From positions 1 through 54,759 of the forward strand of contig DXFK01000179.1 in the NCBI GenBank assembly GCA_019114495.1: a DNA stretch of 54,759 nucleotides, given 5' to 3'. Numbering within the stretch: position 1 is the stretch's first letter; each line of letters starts with the position of its first letter. The stretch comes from Candidatus Blautia stercoravium (GTDB taxonomy: Bacteria > Bacillota > Clostridia > Lachnospirales > Lachnospiraceae). The notes under the pieces were generated by a model. It made no database searches. It saw only the letters and a program-made list of their open reading frames with translations, and had not been told where the DNA came from. Made by a program: the position numbers and the translations under genes. Shown here in pieces: positions 17,360 to 26,842 of the stretch.

Positions 17360-18253
17360 ATGATTTACACAATTAAGAATGAAAATCTGGAAGTGTCTAT
17401 AGAAGACCTGGGGGGACAGATGTGTTCCATAAAGGATAAAAAAGGAAGAGAATACTTGTGGCAGAGAGATGAGAAATACTGGGGAGACAGCGCTATTAAC
17501 CTGTTTCCGTACATTGCACGTTTGACACAGGGAAAATATACGTATCAGGGAAAAACCTATGAAATGGATATCCATGGATTCCTGAAGGATTCTGTTTTAA
17601 AGGTAAAGAATAAAACACCAGATAAAATCGTATTTTCTTTACGGGACAGTGAAGAGACTTACCGGCAGTATCCATTTCACTTTGAACTTAAATTGAAATA
17701 CGAGCTGCAGGGAAAGGAATTGAAAGTGACTTACAGCGTCCAGAACAAAGACAGAAAGAAAATGTACTTTGGTATAGGCGGACATCCCGGCTTTTTGCTT
17801 TCCTGGGAAGAGGGACTGTCCTTTGAGGACTATTATATTGCCTTTGCTTCCCCGGAAAATATGCTGCGGGTAGGCATGTCAGAAGACTGCTTTGTAACCG
17901 GAAAGGACGAAGTGATTTCACTTGACGAACAGAATCGGTTGCACCTGCGTCATGATTTGTTTGACAATGACGCAATTATTTTGAGAAATGTTCCCACCCG
18001 CCTGTGTCTGGAAGCGGAAAAAGGAAGTGTGGGATTGGAAATGGAAACAAAGGGGCTGCCCTATCTGGGTATCTGGCATATGCCCCATACAGACGCACCT
18101 TATGTGTGCATAGAGCCATGGAGTTCTCTGCCGTCCCGGAAAGATGTGATTGAGGATTTGGAAACCCAGGAAAACCTGCAGATGCTGCAGCCAAAGGGGT
18201 ATTATTCGGGATTTTTTAAATTGAAATTGCAGGAAAAATCAGAAAGCAGATAA
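17360..18253 (+). CDS. Aldose 1-epimerase family protein (LacX-like)
   Basis: 297 residues of the galactose-mutarotase fold. Recognisable blocks are GGQMCSIKDKKGREYLWQ, the DIHGFLKDS strand, FGIGGHPGFLL (conserved His of the GxGxHPxF motif) and a C-terminal YVCIEPWSSLPSR block that holds the catalytic Glu region. LacX-like members interconvert sugar anomers, with substrate not predictable. An AGGAGG site precedes the ATG. It is 23 bases upstream of dapF on the same strand, but no functional link is evident. Confidence 0.85.
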   Translation: MIYTIKNENLEVSIEDLGGQMCSIKDKKGREYLWQRDEKYWGDSAINLFPYIARLTQGKYTYQGKTYEMDIHGFLKDSVLKVKNKTPDKIVFSLRDSEETYRQYPFHFELKLKYELQGKELKVTYSVQNKDRKKMYFGIGGHPGFLLSWEEGLSFEDYYIAFASPENMLRVGMSEDCFVTGKDEVISLDEQNRLHLRHDLFDNDAIILRNVPTRLCLEAEKGSVGLEMETKGLPYLGIWHMPHTDAPYVCIEPWSSLPSRKDVIEDLETQENLQMLQPKGYYSGFFKLKLQEKSESR

Positions 18254-18276
18254 CAAGAGATTGGAGGAAACGGAAG

Positions 18277-19110
18277 ATGAAGTTTACGAAAATGCAGGGA
18301 ATCGGAAATGATTATGTGTATGTGAATTGTCTGGAGGAAAAGGTAGAACATCCTTCAGAAACATCTATAAAGGTCAGTGACCGTCATTTTGGCATTGGTT
18401 CAGACGGGCTGATTTTAATTAAACCTTCCCAAAAGGCTGATTTTGAGATGGAAATGTACAACGCAGACGGAAGTCAGGGAGCTATGTGTGGAAACGGTAT
18501 TCGCTGTGTGGCGAAATATGTTTATGACTACGGTCTGACCAAAAAGACTCAGATTTCCGTGGACACCAAAAGTGGAATCAAATATCTGGATTTGACCGTG
18601 AAAGACGGAAAAGCAGTAGAAATCCGGGTGAATATGGGAAGTCCCATACTGGAAACAGAGAAAATTCCCATGAAGTATCCCCAGTCTCCGGTGATTGCCA
18701 GACCTTTAAACGTAGGAGAAAATATTTATGAGGTCACCGCAGTATCTATGGGAAATCCCCATGCAGTCGTGTTTGTGGAGGATGTGCAGAACCTGGAGAT
18801 TGAGAAGGTGGGACCGGACTTTGAAAAGCACCAGGCCTTTCCGGAGAGTGTAAATACGGAATTTGTCCGTGTTCTGGACCGCAAAACCGTGGAAATGCGG
18901 GTTTGGGAGAGAGGCAGCGGAGAAACTCTGGCCTGCGGAACCGGAGCCTGTGCTGTGGCCGTTGCCTGCGCTTTAAACGGCTATACGGAGGATGAGGTCA
19001 CTGTAAAGCTTTTGGGTGGAGATTTGAAGATTGCCTGGGATAGAGCAGAAAATCTGGTTTACATGACTGGCCCCGCTCAGGTGGTATTTGACGGAGAAAT
19101 CCAGCTTTAA
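18277..19110 (+). CDS. dapF: Diaminopimelate epimerase
   Basis: 277 residues. It interconverts LL- and meso-diaminopimelate for lysine and peptidoglycan synthesis. The two catalytic cysteines are present: C71 in MCGNGIRC and about C220 in LACGTGACA. The start MKFTKMQGIGNDY is the classical DapF beginning. Length is normal. TTGGAGG lies before the ATG. No other dap genes are nearby. Confidence 0.95.
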   Translation: MKFTKMQGIGNDYVYVNCLEEKVEHPSETSIKVSDRHFGIGSDGLILIKPSQKADFEMEMYNADGSQGAMCGNGIRCVAKYVYDYGLTKKTQISVDTKSGIKYLDLTVKDGKAVEIRVNMGSPILETEKIPMKYPQSPVIARPLNVGENIYEVTAVSMGNPHAVVFVEDVQNLEIEKVGPDFEKHQAFPESVNTEFVRVLDRKTVEMRVWERGSGETLACGTGACAVAVACALNGYTEDEVTVKLLGGDLKIAWDRAENLVYMTGPAQVVFDGEIQL

Positions 19111-19141
19111 ATAACAGAAACGGGAGAAAAAGATCATACCT

Positions 19142-19264
19142 ATGGCGGTTCGGTTCGGGCTGATTCTGGACGTGAGCGTGATGTGTCTTTGCTCTATCCT
19201 GGGCTCTGCAGTGGGTGCTTCTGTTCTGGGGATTTCCATGCCCTGGGGGTATATTCTGCTGTGA
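19142..19264 (+). CDS. Short hydrophobic ORF, 40 aa, doubtful
   Basis: An ATG-to-TGA frame in the 480-base gap after dapF. It encodes a mostly hydrophobic peptide with two Cys and no charged residues after the first few. The nearest GGGAG is about 15 bases before the start, which is too far. It may be a decayed end of a membrane protein or chance. I list it because nothing else explains the locally GC-rich stretch. Confidence 0.2.
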   Translation: MAVRFGLILDVSVMCLCSILGSAVGASVLGISMPWGYILL

Positions 19265-19453
19265 AGCGTTACCAGATAAACGAAATATTACCAGAAAAAA
19301 TGGAAAGTACCACTTGACAAAAACGAAATTGTGCACTTTCAATAATGCTGTGCCGAAAACCGGTTTCCATAAAACGAAAAAAAGGAGAAAATCGGGAAAA
19401 GAAAATTTTTTTTGTCACACGGGAGTTTGTCGAAGTATGTTGAATACTGGATT

Positions 19454-19512
19454 AAGAAAGGAAAGTGGAGAATATTAGTACAGAATTGTGCAATATTCCC
19501 ACTTTCTTTCCT
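19454..19512. repeat. Long imperfect hairpin upstream of nrdD
   Basis: GAAAGTGGAGAATATT at 19461-19476 pairs with AATATTCCCACTTTC at 19492-19506 (one bulge), with flanking purine/pyrimidine tracts extending the stem. No T-run follows. A second short inverted repeat, ACTATA-CCAGA-TATAGT, lies at 19574-19590. The rest of 19265-19617 holds no gene. A regulatory role for nrdD is possible; neither repeat is a clean NrdR box. Confidence 0.45.
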
Positions 19513-19617
19513 GTGTGAAAAGTGATATACTGTGGAATACAAAATGTTGTGAGATAAAAAGTAAAAAATATTATACTATACCAGATATAGTGTTTGAAAA
19601 TGTATGAGGTGAAAGTG

Positions 19618-21753
19618 ATGATGTATGTAGTTAAGAAAGATGGTACGAAAGAGGATTTTGATGTTCAGAAAATCGTCAGGGCAGTGAACAAATCCGCATC
19701 CAGAATTATGTATAATTTCAAAGAGGATGAGGTGAAATTTATCTGCCGCTATGCCCAGGAAAAGGCGGATTCTCTGGATAAAGAAGAGATTTCCATTCAG
19801 GATATGCACAATATTGTGGAGGGGGCTCTGGAGGAAGTCAATCCATCTGTTGCAAAGAGCTACAGAGATTATCGCAATTATAAGCATGACTTTATTCATA
19901 TGATGGATGAAGTGTATACCAAGAGCCAGTCCATCCGCTACATTGGGGACAAGAGCAATGCCAATACGGACAGCGCACTGGTGGCTACCAAGCGCAGCTT
20001 GATTTTCAATGAACTGAATAAAGAACTGTACCGCAAATTCTTTATGAACCGCAATGAACTGCAGGCTTGTAAGGACGGGTATATTTATATTCATGACCAG
20101 TCTGCCCGTCTGGATACCATGAACTGCTGTCTCTTTGACGTGGCTAATGTGTTAAGAGGCGGCTTTGAAATGGGAAATGTGTGGTACAATGAGCCGAAGA
20201 CCCTGGATACGGCTTTTGACGTTATGGGAGATATTGTACTCAGTACGGCAGCTCAGCAGTACGGCGGCTTTACCGTGCCCGAAGTGGACAAGATTCTGGC
20301 CCCTTATGCGGAAAAAAGCTACAAAAAATATAAGGAAGAATTTCTTACTTATGTAGACCCGGACTGGGGACTGGCAGAAGAGAGAGCCGAGCAGTATGCG
20401 GTGGATAAGGTAAAGAGAGACTTTGACCAGGGCTGGCAGGGAATTGAGTATAAGCTGAATACTGTGGGGTCTTCCAGAGGAGATTATCCTTTTGTTACTG
20501 TGACTCTGGGACTGGGTATGAAGAAATTTGAGAAAATGTGCAGTATTTCTCTTCTGGAGGTCCACAAGGGCGGACAGGGAAAAGAAGGTCACAAAAAGCC
20601 GGTGCTGTTTCCAAAGATTGTGTTCCTCTATGATGAGAACCTTCATGGAGAGGGCAAAGAAGGGGAGGATGTGTTTGAGGCAGGAATTTCCTGTTCTGCC
20701 AAAACCATGTATCCCGACTGGCTTTCATTAAGCGGCAAGGGCTATATTTCCAGTATGTATAAAAGATACGGAAAGGTTATCAGTCCTATGGGCTGCAGAG
20801 CTTTTTTAAGCCCTTGGTACGAAAGAGGCGGCATGACTCCGGCAGACGATAAGGATGTTCCTGTATTTGTGGGACGGTTTAATGTGGGCGCAGTCAGCCT
20901 TCATCTGCCTATGATTCTGGCAAAGGCCAGAGCCGAGAATAAGGATTTCTACGAGGTGCTGGATTTCTATCTGGAAATGATTCGCCACCTGCATATTCGT
21001 ACTTACGATTATCTGGGTGAAATGAAAGCGTCCACAAATCCGCTGGCTTACTGCGAGGGTGGTTTTTATGGCGGCAACTTAAAACCTTCGGACAAGATTA
21101 AACCGCTTTTAAAGCCAATGACTGCCTCTTTTGGTATTACGGCATTAAATGAACTTCAGGAGCTTTACAACGGCAAATCCATTCGCGAGGACGGCAAGTT
21201 TGCCCTTGAGGTGCTGCAGTATATCAATAAGAAAGTAGAGCAGTACAAATATGAGGACGGCAATCTGTATGCCATTTACGGAACTCCGGCAGAGAGCCTC
21301 TGCGGCCTTCAGGTAGAGCAGTTCAGAAAAATGTACGGTATTGTGGAGGGTGTTTCTGACCGTCCGTATGTGAGCAACAGCTTCCACTGCCATGTGACAG
21401 AGGAAATGACTCCTATTGAGAAGCAGGACTGCGAGGGGAGATTCTGGGAACTCTGTAATGGCGGAAAAATCCAGTATGTGCGCTATCCCATTGGATACAA
21501 TGTAGACGCCATTCGGGCATTGGTGCGCAGAGCTATGGATTTGGGCTATTATGAGGGCGTCAATCTGTCTCTGGCTTACTGTGATGACTGTGGTCATGAG
21601 GAGTTGGAAATGGATGTGTGTCCGGTATGCGGTTCCAAGAATCTGACAAAAATTGACCGTATGAACGGCTACCTTTCCTATAGCCGTGTACACGGAGATA
21701 CCCGTCTGAATTCTGCTAAGATGGCGGAAATTGCAGAGCGGAAATCTATGTAA
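19618..21753 (+). CDS. nrdD: Anaerobic (class III) ribonucleoside-triphosphate reductase
   Basis: 711 residues. An N-terminal ATP-cone (residues ~1-95: VVKKDGTKEDFDVQKIVRAV) senses dATP/ATP. The catalytic barrel includes YIHDQSARLDTMNCCLFD. A C-terminal zinc site is formed by CDDC and CPVC. The glycyl-radical loop is DRMNGYLS, with the radical Gly about 27 residues from the end. It reduces NTPs to dNTPs without oxygen. I prefer ATG 19618, with GAGGTG seven bases before, over the upstream TTG at 19594. The usual activase gene nrdG does not follow. Confidence 0.92.
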   Translation: MMYVVKKDGTKEDFDVQKIVRAVNKSASRIMYNFKEDEVKFICRYAQEKADSLDKEEISIQDMHNIVEGALEEVNPSVAKSYRDYRNYKHDFIHMMDEVYTKSQSIRYIGDKSNANTDSALVATKRSLIFNELNKELYRKFFMNRNELQACKDGYIYIHDQSARLDTMNCCLFDVANVLRGGFEMGNVWYNEPKTLDTAFDVMGDIVLSTAAQQYGGFTVPEVDKILAPYAEKSYKKYKEEFLTYVDPDWGLAEERAEQYAVDKVKRDFDQGWQGIEYKLNTVGSSRGDYPFVTVTLGLGMKKFEKMCSISLLEVHKGGQGKEGHKKPVLFPKIVFLYDENLHGEGKEGEDVFEAGISCSAKTMYPDWLSLSGKGYISSMYKRYGKVISPMGCRAFLSPWYERGGMTPADDKDVPVFVGRFNVGAVSLHLPMILAKARAENKDFYEVLDFYLEMIRHLHIRTYDYLGEMKASTNPLAYCEGGFYGGNLKPSDKIKPLLKPMTASFGITALNELQELYNGKSIREDGKFALEVLQYINKKVEQYKYEDGNLYAIYGTPAESLCGLQVEQFRKMYGIVEGVSDRPYVSNSFHCHVTEEMTPIEKQDCEGRFWELCNGGKIQYVRYPIGYNVDAIRALVRRAMDLGYYEGVNLSLAYCDDCGHEELEMDVCPVCGSKNLTKIDRMNGYLSYSRVHGDTRLNSAKMAEIAERKSM

Positions 21754-21759
21754 ATATAT

Positions 21760-21825
21760 GCGCTGTCCCAGAAGAGAAGAAGAGACAGAATTCTTCCCAA
21801 TCTTTACAGGAACAGCGCTCTTTTT
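21760..21825 (+). terminator. Probable terminator after nrdD
   Basis: GCGCTGT (21760-21766) pairs with ACAGCGC (21812-21818) around a long loop, then CTCTTTTTG. The remaining bases to 22037 contain a possible extended -10 (TGTGATAAT, near 21881-21889) for the next operon. Confidence 0.55.
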
Positions 21826-22037
21826 GTGCAAGAAGTATACGGTGTAGTGTAAAGGTTTTTCCTTGGATTTTCTCATAAATTGTGATAATATAAATACAGT
21901 TTGAAAAATGACAGTATGGGGATTTGAAGAAGAGGAACAACAGGAAAAATCCAGATATGTAAAAGAAATAGAGAAAGAAAAAAGGGGCTGCTGCGTGTTT
22001 CATGCATCGGCTCTTTTCGGATAGAGGAGGAAAAATT

Positions 22038-23801
22038 ATGAAGCTTCTTTTGGCAGCTGTTAATGCCAAATATATTCATTCCAATCTTGCAGTATACAGT
22101 ATGAAGGCATACTGCAGAGCATTTGCAGAACACATAGAGCTGGCGGAATATACCATCAATCAGCAGGAAGATGAGATTTTAAAAGATTTGTACCGGAAAA
22201 AACCTGAGATTTTGTGTTTTTCCTGTTATATCTGGAATATTTCTTTTGTAAAGGAACTGATTCGTGATGCGAAGAAAATTCTGCCGGACACGGTGATTTG
22301 GGCAGGCGGTCCGGAGGTGTCTTACGACGCAGAGCAGTTCCTGGAAAAAATGCCGCAGGTTTTCGGCGTGATGTGTGGAGAAGGAGAGGAAACTTTCCGG
22401 GAATTGACACAATATTATGTAGACTTGGAGAAAAACACAGAAAAAGGGACGGAGCTGGAAAAGATAGACGGTATTGTTTTCCGAAAGGGCCAAGAGATAC
22501 GGAGAACGGCGCCAAGGTCCATTGTGGATATGGATACGCTGGTGTTTCCCTACGAAGATATGGAACTTTTTAATCATCGGATTATATACTATGAGAGCAG
22601 CAGAGGGTGTCCCTTTTCCTGCAGTTACTGTCTTTCTTCTATAGATAAAAAGCTGCGTTTTCGGAGTACGGAACTGGTGAAACAGGAGCTGCAGTTTTTT
22701 CTGGATAATCAGGTGCCTCAGGTAAAGTTTGTAGATCGGACATTTAATTGCAATAAGGAGCATGCGCTGGAAATCTGGCGTTATATTCAGGAGCATGACA
22801 ATCAGGCGACGAATTTTCACTTTGAAATTGCGGCAGATTTGCTGACGGAAGAGGAAATTGCCTTGATACACACCATGCGTCCGGGACTGATTCAGTTGGA
22901 AATCGGGGTACAGTCCACCAATGAGGACACCATAAGGGAAATCCGAAGAAAGACCAGTTTTGATAAAATTTCCCAAAAAGTAAGACAGGTGCAGGCCGGA
23001 AACAATGTGCACCAACATCTGGATCTGATTGCGGGGCTTCCGTTGGAAGGGTATGACAGTTTCCGGAAATCCTTTAATGGCGTCTATGGATTGAGGCCTC
23101 AGCAGCTCCAGCTGGGATTTCTGAAGATTCTGAAAGGCTCTTATATGCATGAGAAGCGGAAAGAGTATGGCTGTGTGTACAAACAGAGAGAGCCCTATGA
23201 GGTGCTTTCCACCAACTGGCTGTCTTATGGAGAAATCTGCCGTCTGAAAGGCATTGAGGACATGGTAGAGGTGTATTATAACAGCGGACAGTTTGCCCGT
23301 ACCATAGAGGCTGTGGAAAAAGAATTTTCAGATGTCTTTGCCATGTATGAAGCGCTGGCAGATTTTTATGAGAAAAAGGGCTATTTCGGTATTTCCCATA
23401 CCAGAATCCGGAGATATGAAATTCTCCTGGAATTTTTAGAAGAACAGGGAATGGAAGACTTGGTATATTTCCGGGAACAAATGGTTTTTGATCTGTATGT
23501 AAGAGAAAATCTAAAGACCAGACCTGTGTGGGCAGGAGAACAGAAGTGTTACAAAGAGCAGATACAGAACTTTTACCGGAATGAGGCAAAAGAACCTAGG
23601 CTTTTGAGGCAGTATGGGGGATATCAGGCAAGGCAGTTAGAAAAAATGACACATCTGGAGGTCTTTACTTATGATGTGTTGGGCCAAAAACGGGAGAAAG
23701 GGCAGTATCCGGTTTTATTCGACTATAAAGAGCGCAGCCCCCTGACCCATGACGCCAGAGTCTGTGCTGTGGAGTTTATGCAGATAGAGGAGGACGTATG
23801 A
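22038..23801 (+). CDS. B12-binding-domain radical SAM protein with DUF4080 tail
   Basis: 587 residues. Three parts are visible: an N-terminal cobalamin-binding-like Rossmann domain (residues ~1-140), a radical SAM core with the CPFSCSYC cluster motif (CxxxCxxC) near residue 195, and a C-terminal DUF4080 region. Proteins of this architecture catalyse methylations or other radical reactions, and many lack the His that ligates cobalt. No substrate can be named. GAGGAGG precedes the ATG at 22038; an upstream frame from 22002 has no such site. It overlaps nth by four bases. Confidence 0.82.
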   Translation: MKLLLAAVNAKYIHSNLAVYSMKAYCRAFAEHIELAEYTINQQEDEILKDLYRKKPEILCFSCYIWNISFVKELIRDAKKILPDTVIWAGGPEVSYDAEQFLEKMPQVFGVMCGEGEETFRELTQYYVDLEKNTEKGTELEKIDGIVFRKGQEIRRTAPRSIVDMDTLVFPYEDMELFNHRIIYYESSRGCPFSCSYCLSSIDKKLRFRSTELVKQELQFFLDNQVPQVKFVDRTFNCNKEHALEIWRYIQEHDNQATNFHFEIAADLLTEEEIALIHTMRPGLIQLEIGVQSTNEDTIREIRRKTSFDKISQKVRQVQAGNNVHQHLDLIAGLPLEGYDSFRKSFNGVYGLRPQQLQLGFLKILKGSYMHEKRKEYGCVYKQREPYEVLSTNWLSYGEICRLKGIEDMVEVYYNSGQFARTIEAVEKEFSDVFAMYEALADFYEKKGYFGISHTRIRRYEILLEFLEEQGMEDLVYFREQMVFDLYVRENLKTRPVWAGEQKCYKEQIQNFYRNEAKEPRLLRQYGGYQARQLEKMTHLEVFTYDVLGQKREKGQYPVLFDYKERSPLTHDARVCAVEFMQIEEDV

Positions 23802-24451
23802 CAAAAAGGACAAAGGAAATTCTGGAGAAGCTGGATGAGGCCTATACCAGAGAATACAAATGCTATCTGAATCACGAAAATCCGGGACAGCTTTTGATTG
23901 CCACCATGTTAAGCGCCCAGTGCACGGACGCCAGAGTGAACATTGTCACAAAAGATTTGTTTGTGAAATATCCGGATATGGAGGCTTTTGCAAAAGCGGA
24001 TTTAAAGGAGTTGGAGCAGGATATTAAGCCTACGGGATTTTACCACAATAAGGCAAAGAACATCATTGGCTGCGCCCAGAGAATCTGTCAGGTATACAAC
24101 GGGGAGGTTCCACGCAGTCTGGAAGATTTGACCAGCCTTCCCGGTGTGGGAAGGAAGACGGCCAATGTCATCCGGGGAAATATTTTTCATGAGCCAAGTG
24201 TGGTGGTGGATACCCACGTAAAGCGGATTTCCAAGCGGCTGGGACTGACGAAGGAAGAGGACCCGGAAAAAGTGGAAATGGAACTGATGAAGGTTCTGCC
24301 AAAGGACCACTGGATTCTCTATAACATTCAGATTATTACCTTTGGACGCCAGATTTGCTTTGCCAGGTCGCCAAAATGTGAGGAGTGTTTTCTCACAGAG
24401 TATTGCAGGGAATACAAAGAAAAACAGAAGAAAAGCAGGAAAAAAGCATGA
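23798..24451 (+). CDS. nth: Endonuclease III
   Basis: 217 residues. A base-excision-repair DNA glycosylase/AP lyase for oxidised pyrimidines. Helix-hairpin-helix LPGVGRKTANVIRGN contains the catalytic Lys, followed by VVVDTHVKRISKRLG with the catalytic Asp. The C-terminal 4Fe-4S cluster cysteines are in CFARSPKCEECFLTEYC. Length is typical. Its ATG overlaps the radical SAM stop and its TGA overlaps the exonuclease ATG, so the three genes are translationally coupled. Confidence 0.95.
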   Translation: MTKRTKEILEKLDEAYTREYKCYLNHENPGQLLIATMLSAQCTDARVNIVTKDLFVKYPDMEAFAKADLKELEQDIKPTGFYHNKAKNIIGCAQRICQVYNGEVPRSLEDLTSLPGVGRKTANVIRGNIFHEPSVVVDTHVKRISKRLGLTKEEDPEKVEMELMKVLPKDHWILYNIQIITFGRQICFARSPKCEECFLTEYCREYKEKQKKSRKKA

Positions 24452-25158
24452 GAGCATATGTGACACTGGATTTGGAAACTACAGGTTTGGAACCGAGAAA
24501 AGACAGAATTATTGAAATCGGCGCCGTGAAGGTACAGGACGGTGTTGTGACAGGAGAGTATGCCACACTGGTGAATCCTCGAATGGAGATACCGGAGAGA
24601 ATTACGGCTCTTACGGGTATCTCAAATGAAATGGTGCAGGGAAAGCCGTATGTACGGGAGGCGCTGGAGGGGCTTCTGGAGTTTTGTGAGAATCTGCCGC
24701 TTCTGGGGCATAACCTGATGTTTGACTACAGTTTTGTGAAGCACAATGCAGTCAATCTGGATATGGACTTTGAGAAAGAAGGCATGGATACGCTGAAGCT
24801 GTCCAGGATTCTGCTGCCGGATTTGCCCAGCAGAAGTCTGCAGAACCTGCGGGTACACTACCAAATCCCACAGGAGGATGCTCACAGGGCTTTAGAGGAT
24901 GCCCGTACTACTTATAAACTTTATGAGAGGCTGCGGCAGGAGTATGAAGAACAGCATCCTGAACTTTTTTGTCCAGCTTCTCTTTTCTATAAGGTGAAAA
25001 AGCAGGGGCCTATAACTCCGGCGCAAAAACGATACTTGCAGGATTTGATAAAATATCATAGAATAGACCTGAATGTGGAGGCGGAGAGTCTGACAAAGAA
25101 TGAAGCTTCCAGGCTTATTGATACGATTTTAGGCACTTATGGAAAGATAGAGAGGTAA
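24448..25158 (+). CDS. DEDDh-family 3'-5' exonuclease (DnaQ/PolC-exo-like)
   Basis: 236 residues. The exonuclease motifs are ExoI LDLETTGLE (Asp, Glu), ExoII GHNLMFDYSFV, and ExoIII with HRALEDARTTYKLY (HxxxxxD). This is the proofreading or stand-alone nuclease fold. A C-terminal extension after about residue 180 (ITPAQKRYLQDLIKYHRI) is seen in free-standing Firmicutes members. The ATG at 24448 overlaps nth; the frame continues upstream but without a ribosome-binding site. A role in DNA repair is inferred from nth. Confidence 0.85.
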   Translation: MRAYVTLDLETTGLEPRKDRIIEIGAVKVQDGVVTGEYATLVNPRMEIPERITALTGISNEMVQGKPYVREALEGLLEFCENLPLLGHNLMFDYSFVKHNAVNLDMDFEKEGMDTLKLSRILLPDLPSRSLQNLRVHYQIPQEDAHRALEDARTTYKLYERLRQEYEEQHPELFCPASLFYKVKKQGPITPAQKRYLQDLIKYHRIDLNVEAESLTKNEASRLIDTILGTYGKIER

Positions 25159-25164
25159 AGGATT

Positions 25165-25266
25165 ATGAATAAAAAAAATTCCAGGAAAAAACAGATAGTT
25201 GCAGGGATTCTGGCAGTGTTTATGATTCTGGCTATGGTGCTTCCCATGATAGCGTATGCTTTATAA
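25165..25266 (+). CDS. Small single-pass membrane protein, 33 aa
   Basis: Starts seven bases after the exonuclease stop with AGAGG just before. A positively charged N-terminus (NKKNSRKK) is followed by one hydrophobic helix (IVAGILAVFMILAMVLPMIAYAL) to the end. That layout recalls the short membrane peptides often found in Firmicutes operons, but I cannot name a family. Coupled position and a good start make it likely real. Confidence 0.6.
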   Translation: MNKKNSRKKQIVAGILAVFMILAMVLPMIAYAL

Positions 25267-25287
25267 GAACAGGCGGAGGGACAGACT

Positions 25288-26280
25288 ATGAAAATAGGGA
25301 AACTGCCGGAACCAATGCTGATTCGTTCCGTTTTAAGAGAAGTTGGACATAGAAGAGAAGAAATCCTGGCAGGACCGGCTGTAGGTCGTGACTGTGCGGT
25401 GATGGAGCCCAGGGAAGGAGAAGTTTATGTGTTTTCCTCCGACCCTATTACCGGTACCACAAAGGATATGGGGAAACACAGTGTTTATATTACTGCCAAT
25501 GATTTGGCAGCTGCCGGGGCAGAGCCAGTGGGCATTATGCTCACCATTTTGCTGCCGCCGGAGACAGAAGAGAGAGACCTGAAAGAAATTATGCGAGGGG
25601 TGGAATCCACCTGCAGGGAACTGAATATGGAAATTATGGGCGGCCATACAGAGATTACCGATGTGGTAAAACAACCGCTGCTTTCCCTTACCGGCGTGGG
25701 CAGGATGAAGAAGGAAAAAATGATGGATTCTGGAGGCATAAAGCCGGGACAGGACATTATGATTACCAAATGGATAGGATTGGAAGGCACCTCTATTGCA
25801 GCTAAGGAAAAGGAAAACCTGCTTTTGGAACGGTTTGCTCCGCTGTTTGTGGATACGGCCAAAGGGTTTGACCAATATCTTTCGGTGCTGCCGGAGGCAA
25901 AGATTGCCAGCGCATGGGGCGTTTCTGCCATGCATGACATTACAGAGGGCGGTGTGTTCGGCGCTTTGTGGGAAATGGCTTCAGGCTCAGATGTGGGACT
26001 GGATATTGATTTAAAGAAAATACCTATTCGCCAGGAAACGGTGGAGATCTGCGAAGTGCTGGGGCTGAATCCCTATATTCTCATGTCCAGCGGTTCAATG
26101 ATGATAGCGGCTCAGGACGGACATGGTCTGGTAAGGAAATTGAATCAGGCGGGAATTTCTGCGGCAGTGGTGGGAAAGGCTACGGCGGGAAAAGAGCGGA
26201 TTTTGAGAAATGGAGAAGAAATCCGATATCTGGACAAGCCCCAGAGTGACGAATTGTACAAAATCTATCAGAAGGATTGA
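25288..26280 (+). CDS. AIR-synthase-related (PurM/HypE-like) ATP-binding protein
   Basis: 330 residues with the PurM two-domain fold: an N-terminal VGRDCAVM, a TGTTKDMGKHSVYITANDLAAAGAEPVGIMLTILLP block (the AIR-synthase DD/ND motif), MGGHTEI, then a C-terminal domain with DITEGGVFGALWEMA. HypE makes hydrogenase CN ligands, ThiL and SelD are relatives. The sequence most resembles the unassigned HypE-like group. No hydrogenase genes are nearby, so the substrate is open. It is eleven bases upstream of trmL. Confidence 0.75.
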   Translation: MKIGKLPEPMLIRSVLREVGHRREEILAGPAVGRDCAVMEPREGEVYVFSSDPITGTTKDMGKHSVYITANDLAAAGAEPVGIMLTILLPPETEERDLKEIMRGVESTCRELNMEIMGGHTEITDVVKQPLLSLTGVGRMKKEKMMDSGGIKPGQDIMITKWIGLEGTSIAAKEKENLLLERFAPLFVDTAKGFDQYLSVLPEAKIASAWGVSAMHDITEGGVFGALWEMASGSDVGLDIDLKKIPIRQETVEICEVLGLNPYILMSSGSMMIAAQDGHGLVRKLNQAGISAAVVGKATAGKERILRNGEEIRYLDKPQSDELYKIYQKD

Positions 26281-26290
26281 GGAATAAGAA

Positions 26291-26791
26291 ATGGCAAAGC
26301 TGAATATTGTGTTATTTGAGCCGGAGATTCCCGCTAATACGGGAAATATCGGAAGAACCTGTGTGGCAACAGGTACCCGTCTTCATTTAATCGAACCATT
26401 GGGCTTTAAGTTGAACGAAAAGGCCATTAAGAGAGCGGGTATGGATTACTGGAAGGATTTGGATGTAAAAACTTATGTAAACTATCAGGATTTTCTGGAT
26501 AAAAATCCCGGCGCCAAAATCTACATGGCAACCACCAAAGCGCCTAAAACTTATGTGGATGTCCAGTATGAGGAGGACTGCTACATTATGTTTGGAAAGG
26601 AGAGTGCGGGAATCCCGGAAGAGATTCTGCTGGAAAACCAGGAGACGGCTATCCGTATTCCTATGATAGGAGAGATTCGCTCTTTAAATCTCAGCAATTC
26701 GGTGGCGATTGTGCTGTATGAAGCTCTGCGCCAGAACCATTTTGACCATATGTGTCTGGAAGGACATCTGACGAAATATAAATGGAAATAA
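26291..26791 (+). CDS. trmL: tRNA (cytidine/uridine-34-2'-O)-methyltransferase
   Basis: 166 residues of the SPOUT superfamily. It 2'-O-methylates the wobble base of tRNA-Leu isoacceptors. Family motifs are FEPEIPANTGNIGRTC near the N-terminus, IMFGKESAGIPEEIL (SAM-binding knot) and IPMIGEIRSLNLSNSVAIVLYEALRQ. Length and order match TrmL (YibK). AGGAATAAG precedes the ATG. Confidence 0.93.
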   Translation: MAKLNIVLFEPEIPANTGNIGRTCVATGTRLHLIEPLGFKLNEKAIKRAGMDYWKDLDVKTYVNYQDFLDKNPGAKIYMATTKAPKTYVDVQYEEDCYIMFGKESAGIPEEILLENQETAIRIPMIGEIRSLNLSNSVAIVLYEALRQNHFDHMCLEGHLTKYKWK

Positions 26792-26800
26792 AATAGAAGA

Positions 26801-26842
26801 AAGGCACAGGGGAGCAAGGCTATCGCTCTTCTGTGCTTTTTT
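26801..26842. terminator. Bidirectional terminator between trmL and the histidine kinase
   Basis: AAGGCACAGGGGAGC (26801-26815) pairs with GCTCTTCTGTGCTT (26825-26838), then TTTT. It overlaps the last codons of the convergent kinase gene. Confidence 0.75.

Noticed and set aside
19574..19590. NrdR box before nrdD
   Set aside because: ACTATA-CCAGA-TATAGT has five extra bases between the arms compared with the NrdR palindrome, and there is no second box at the usual spacing.
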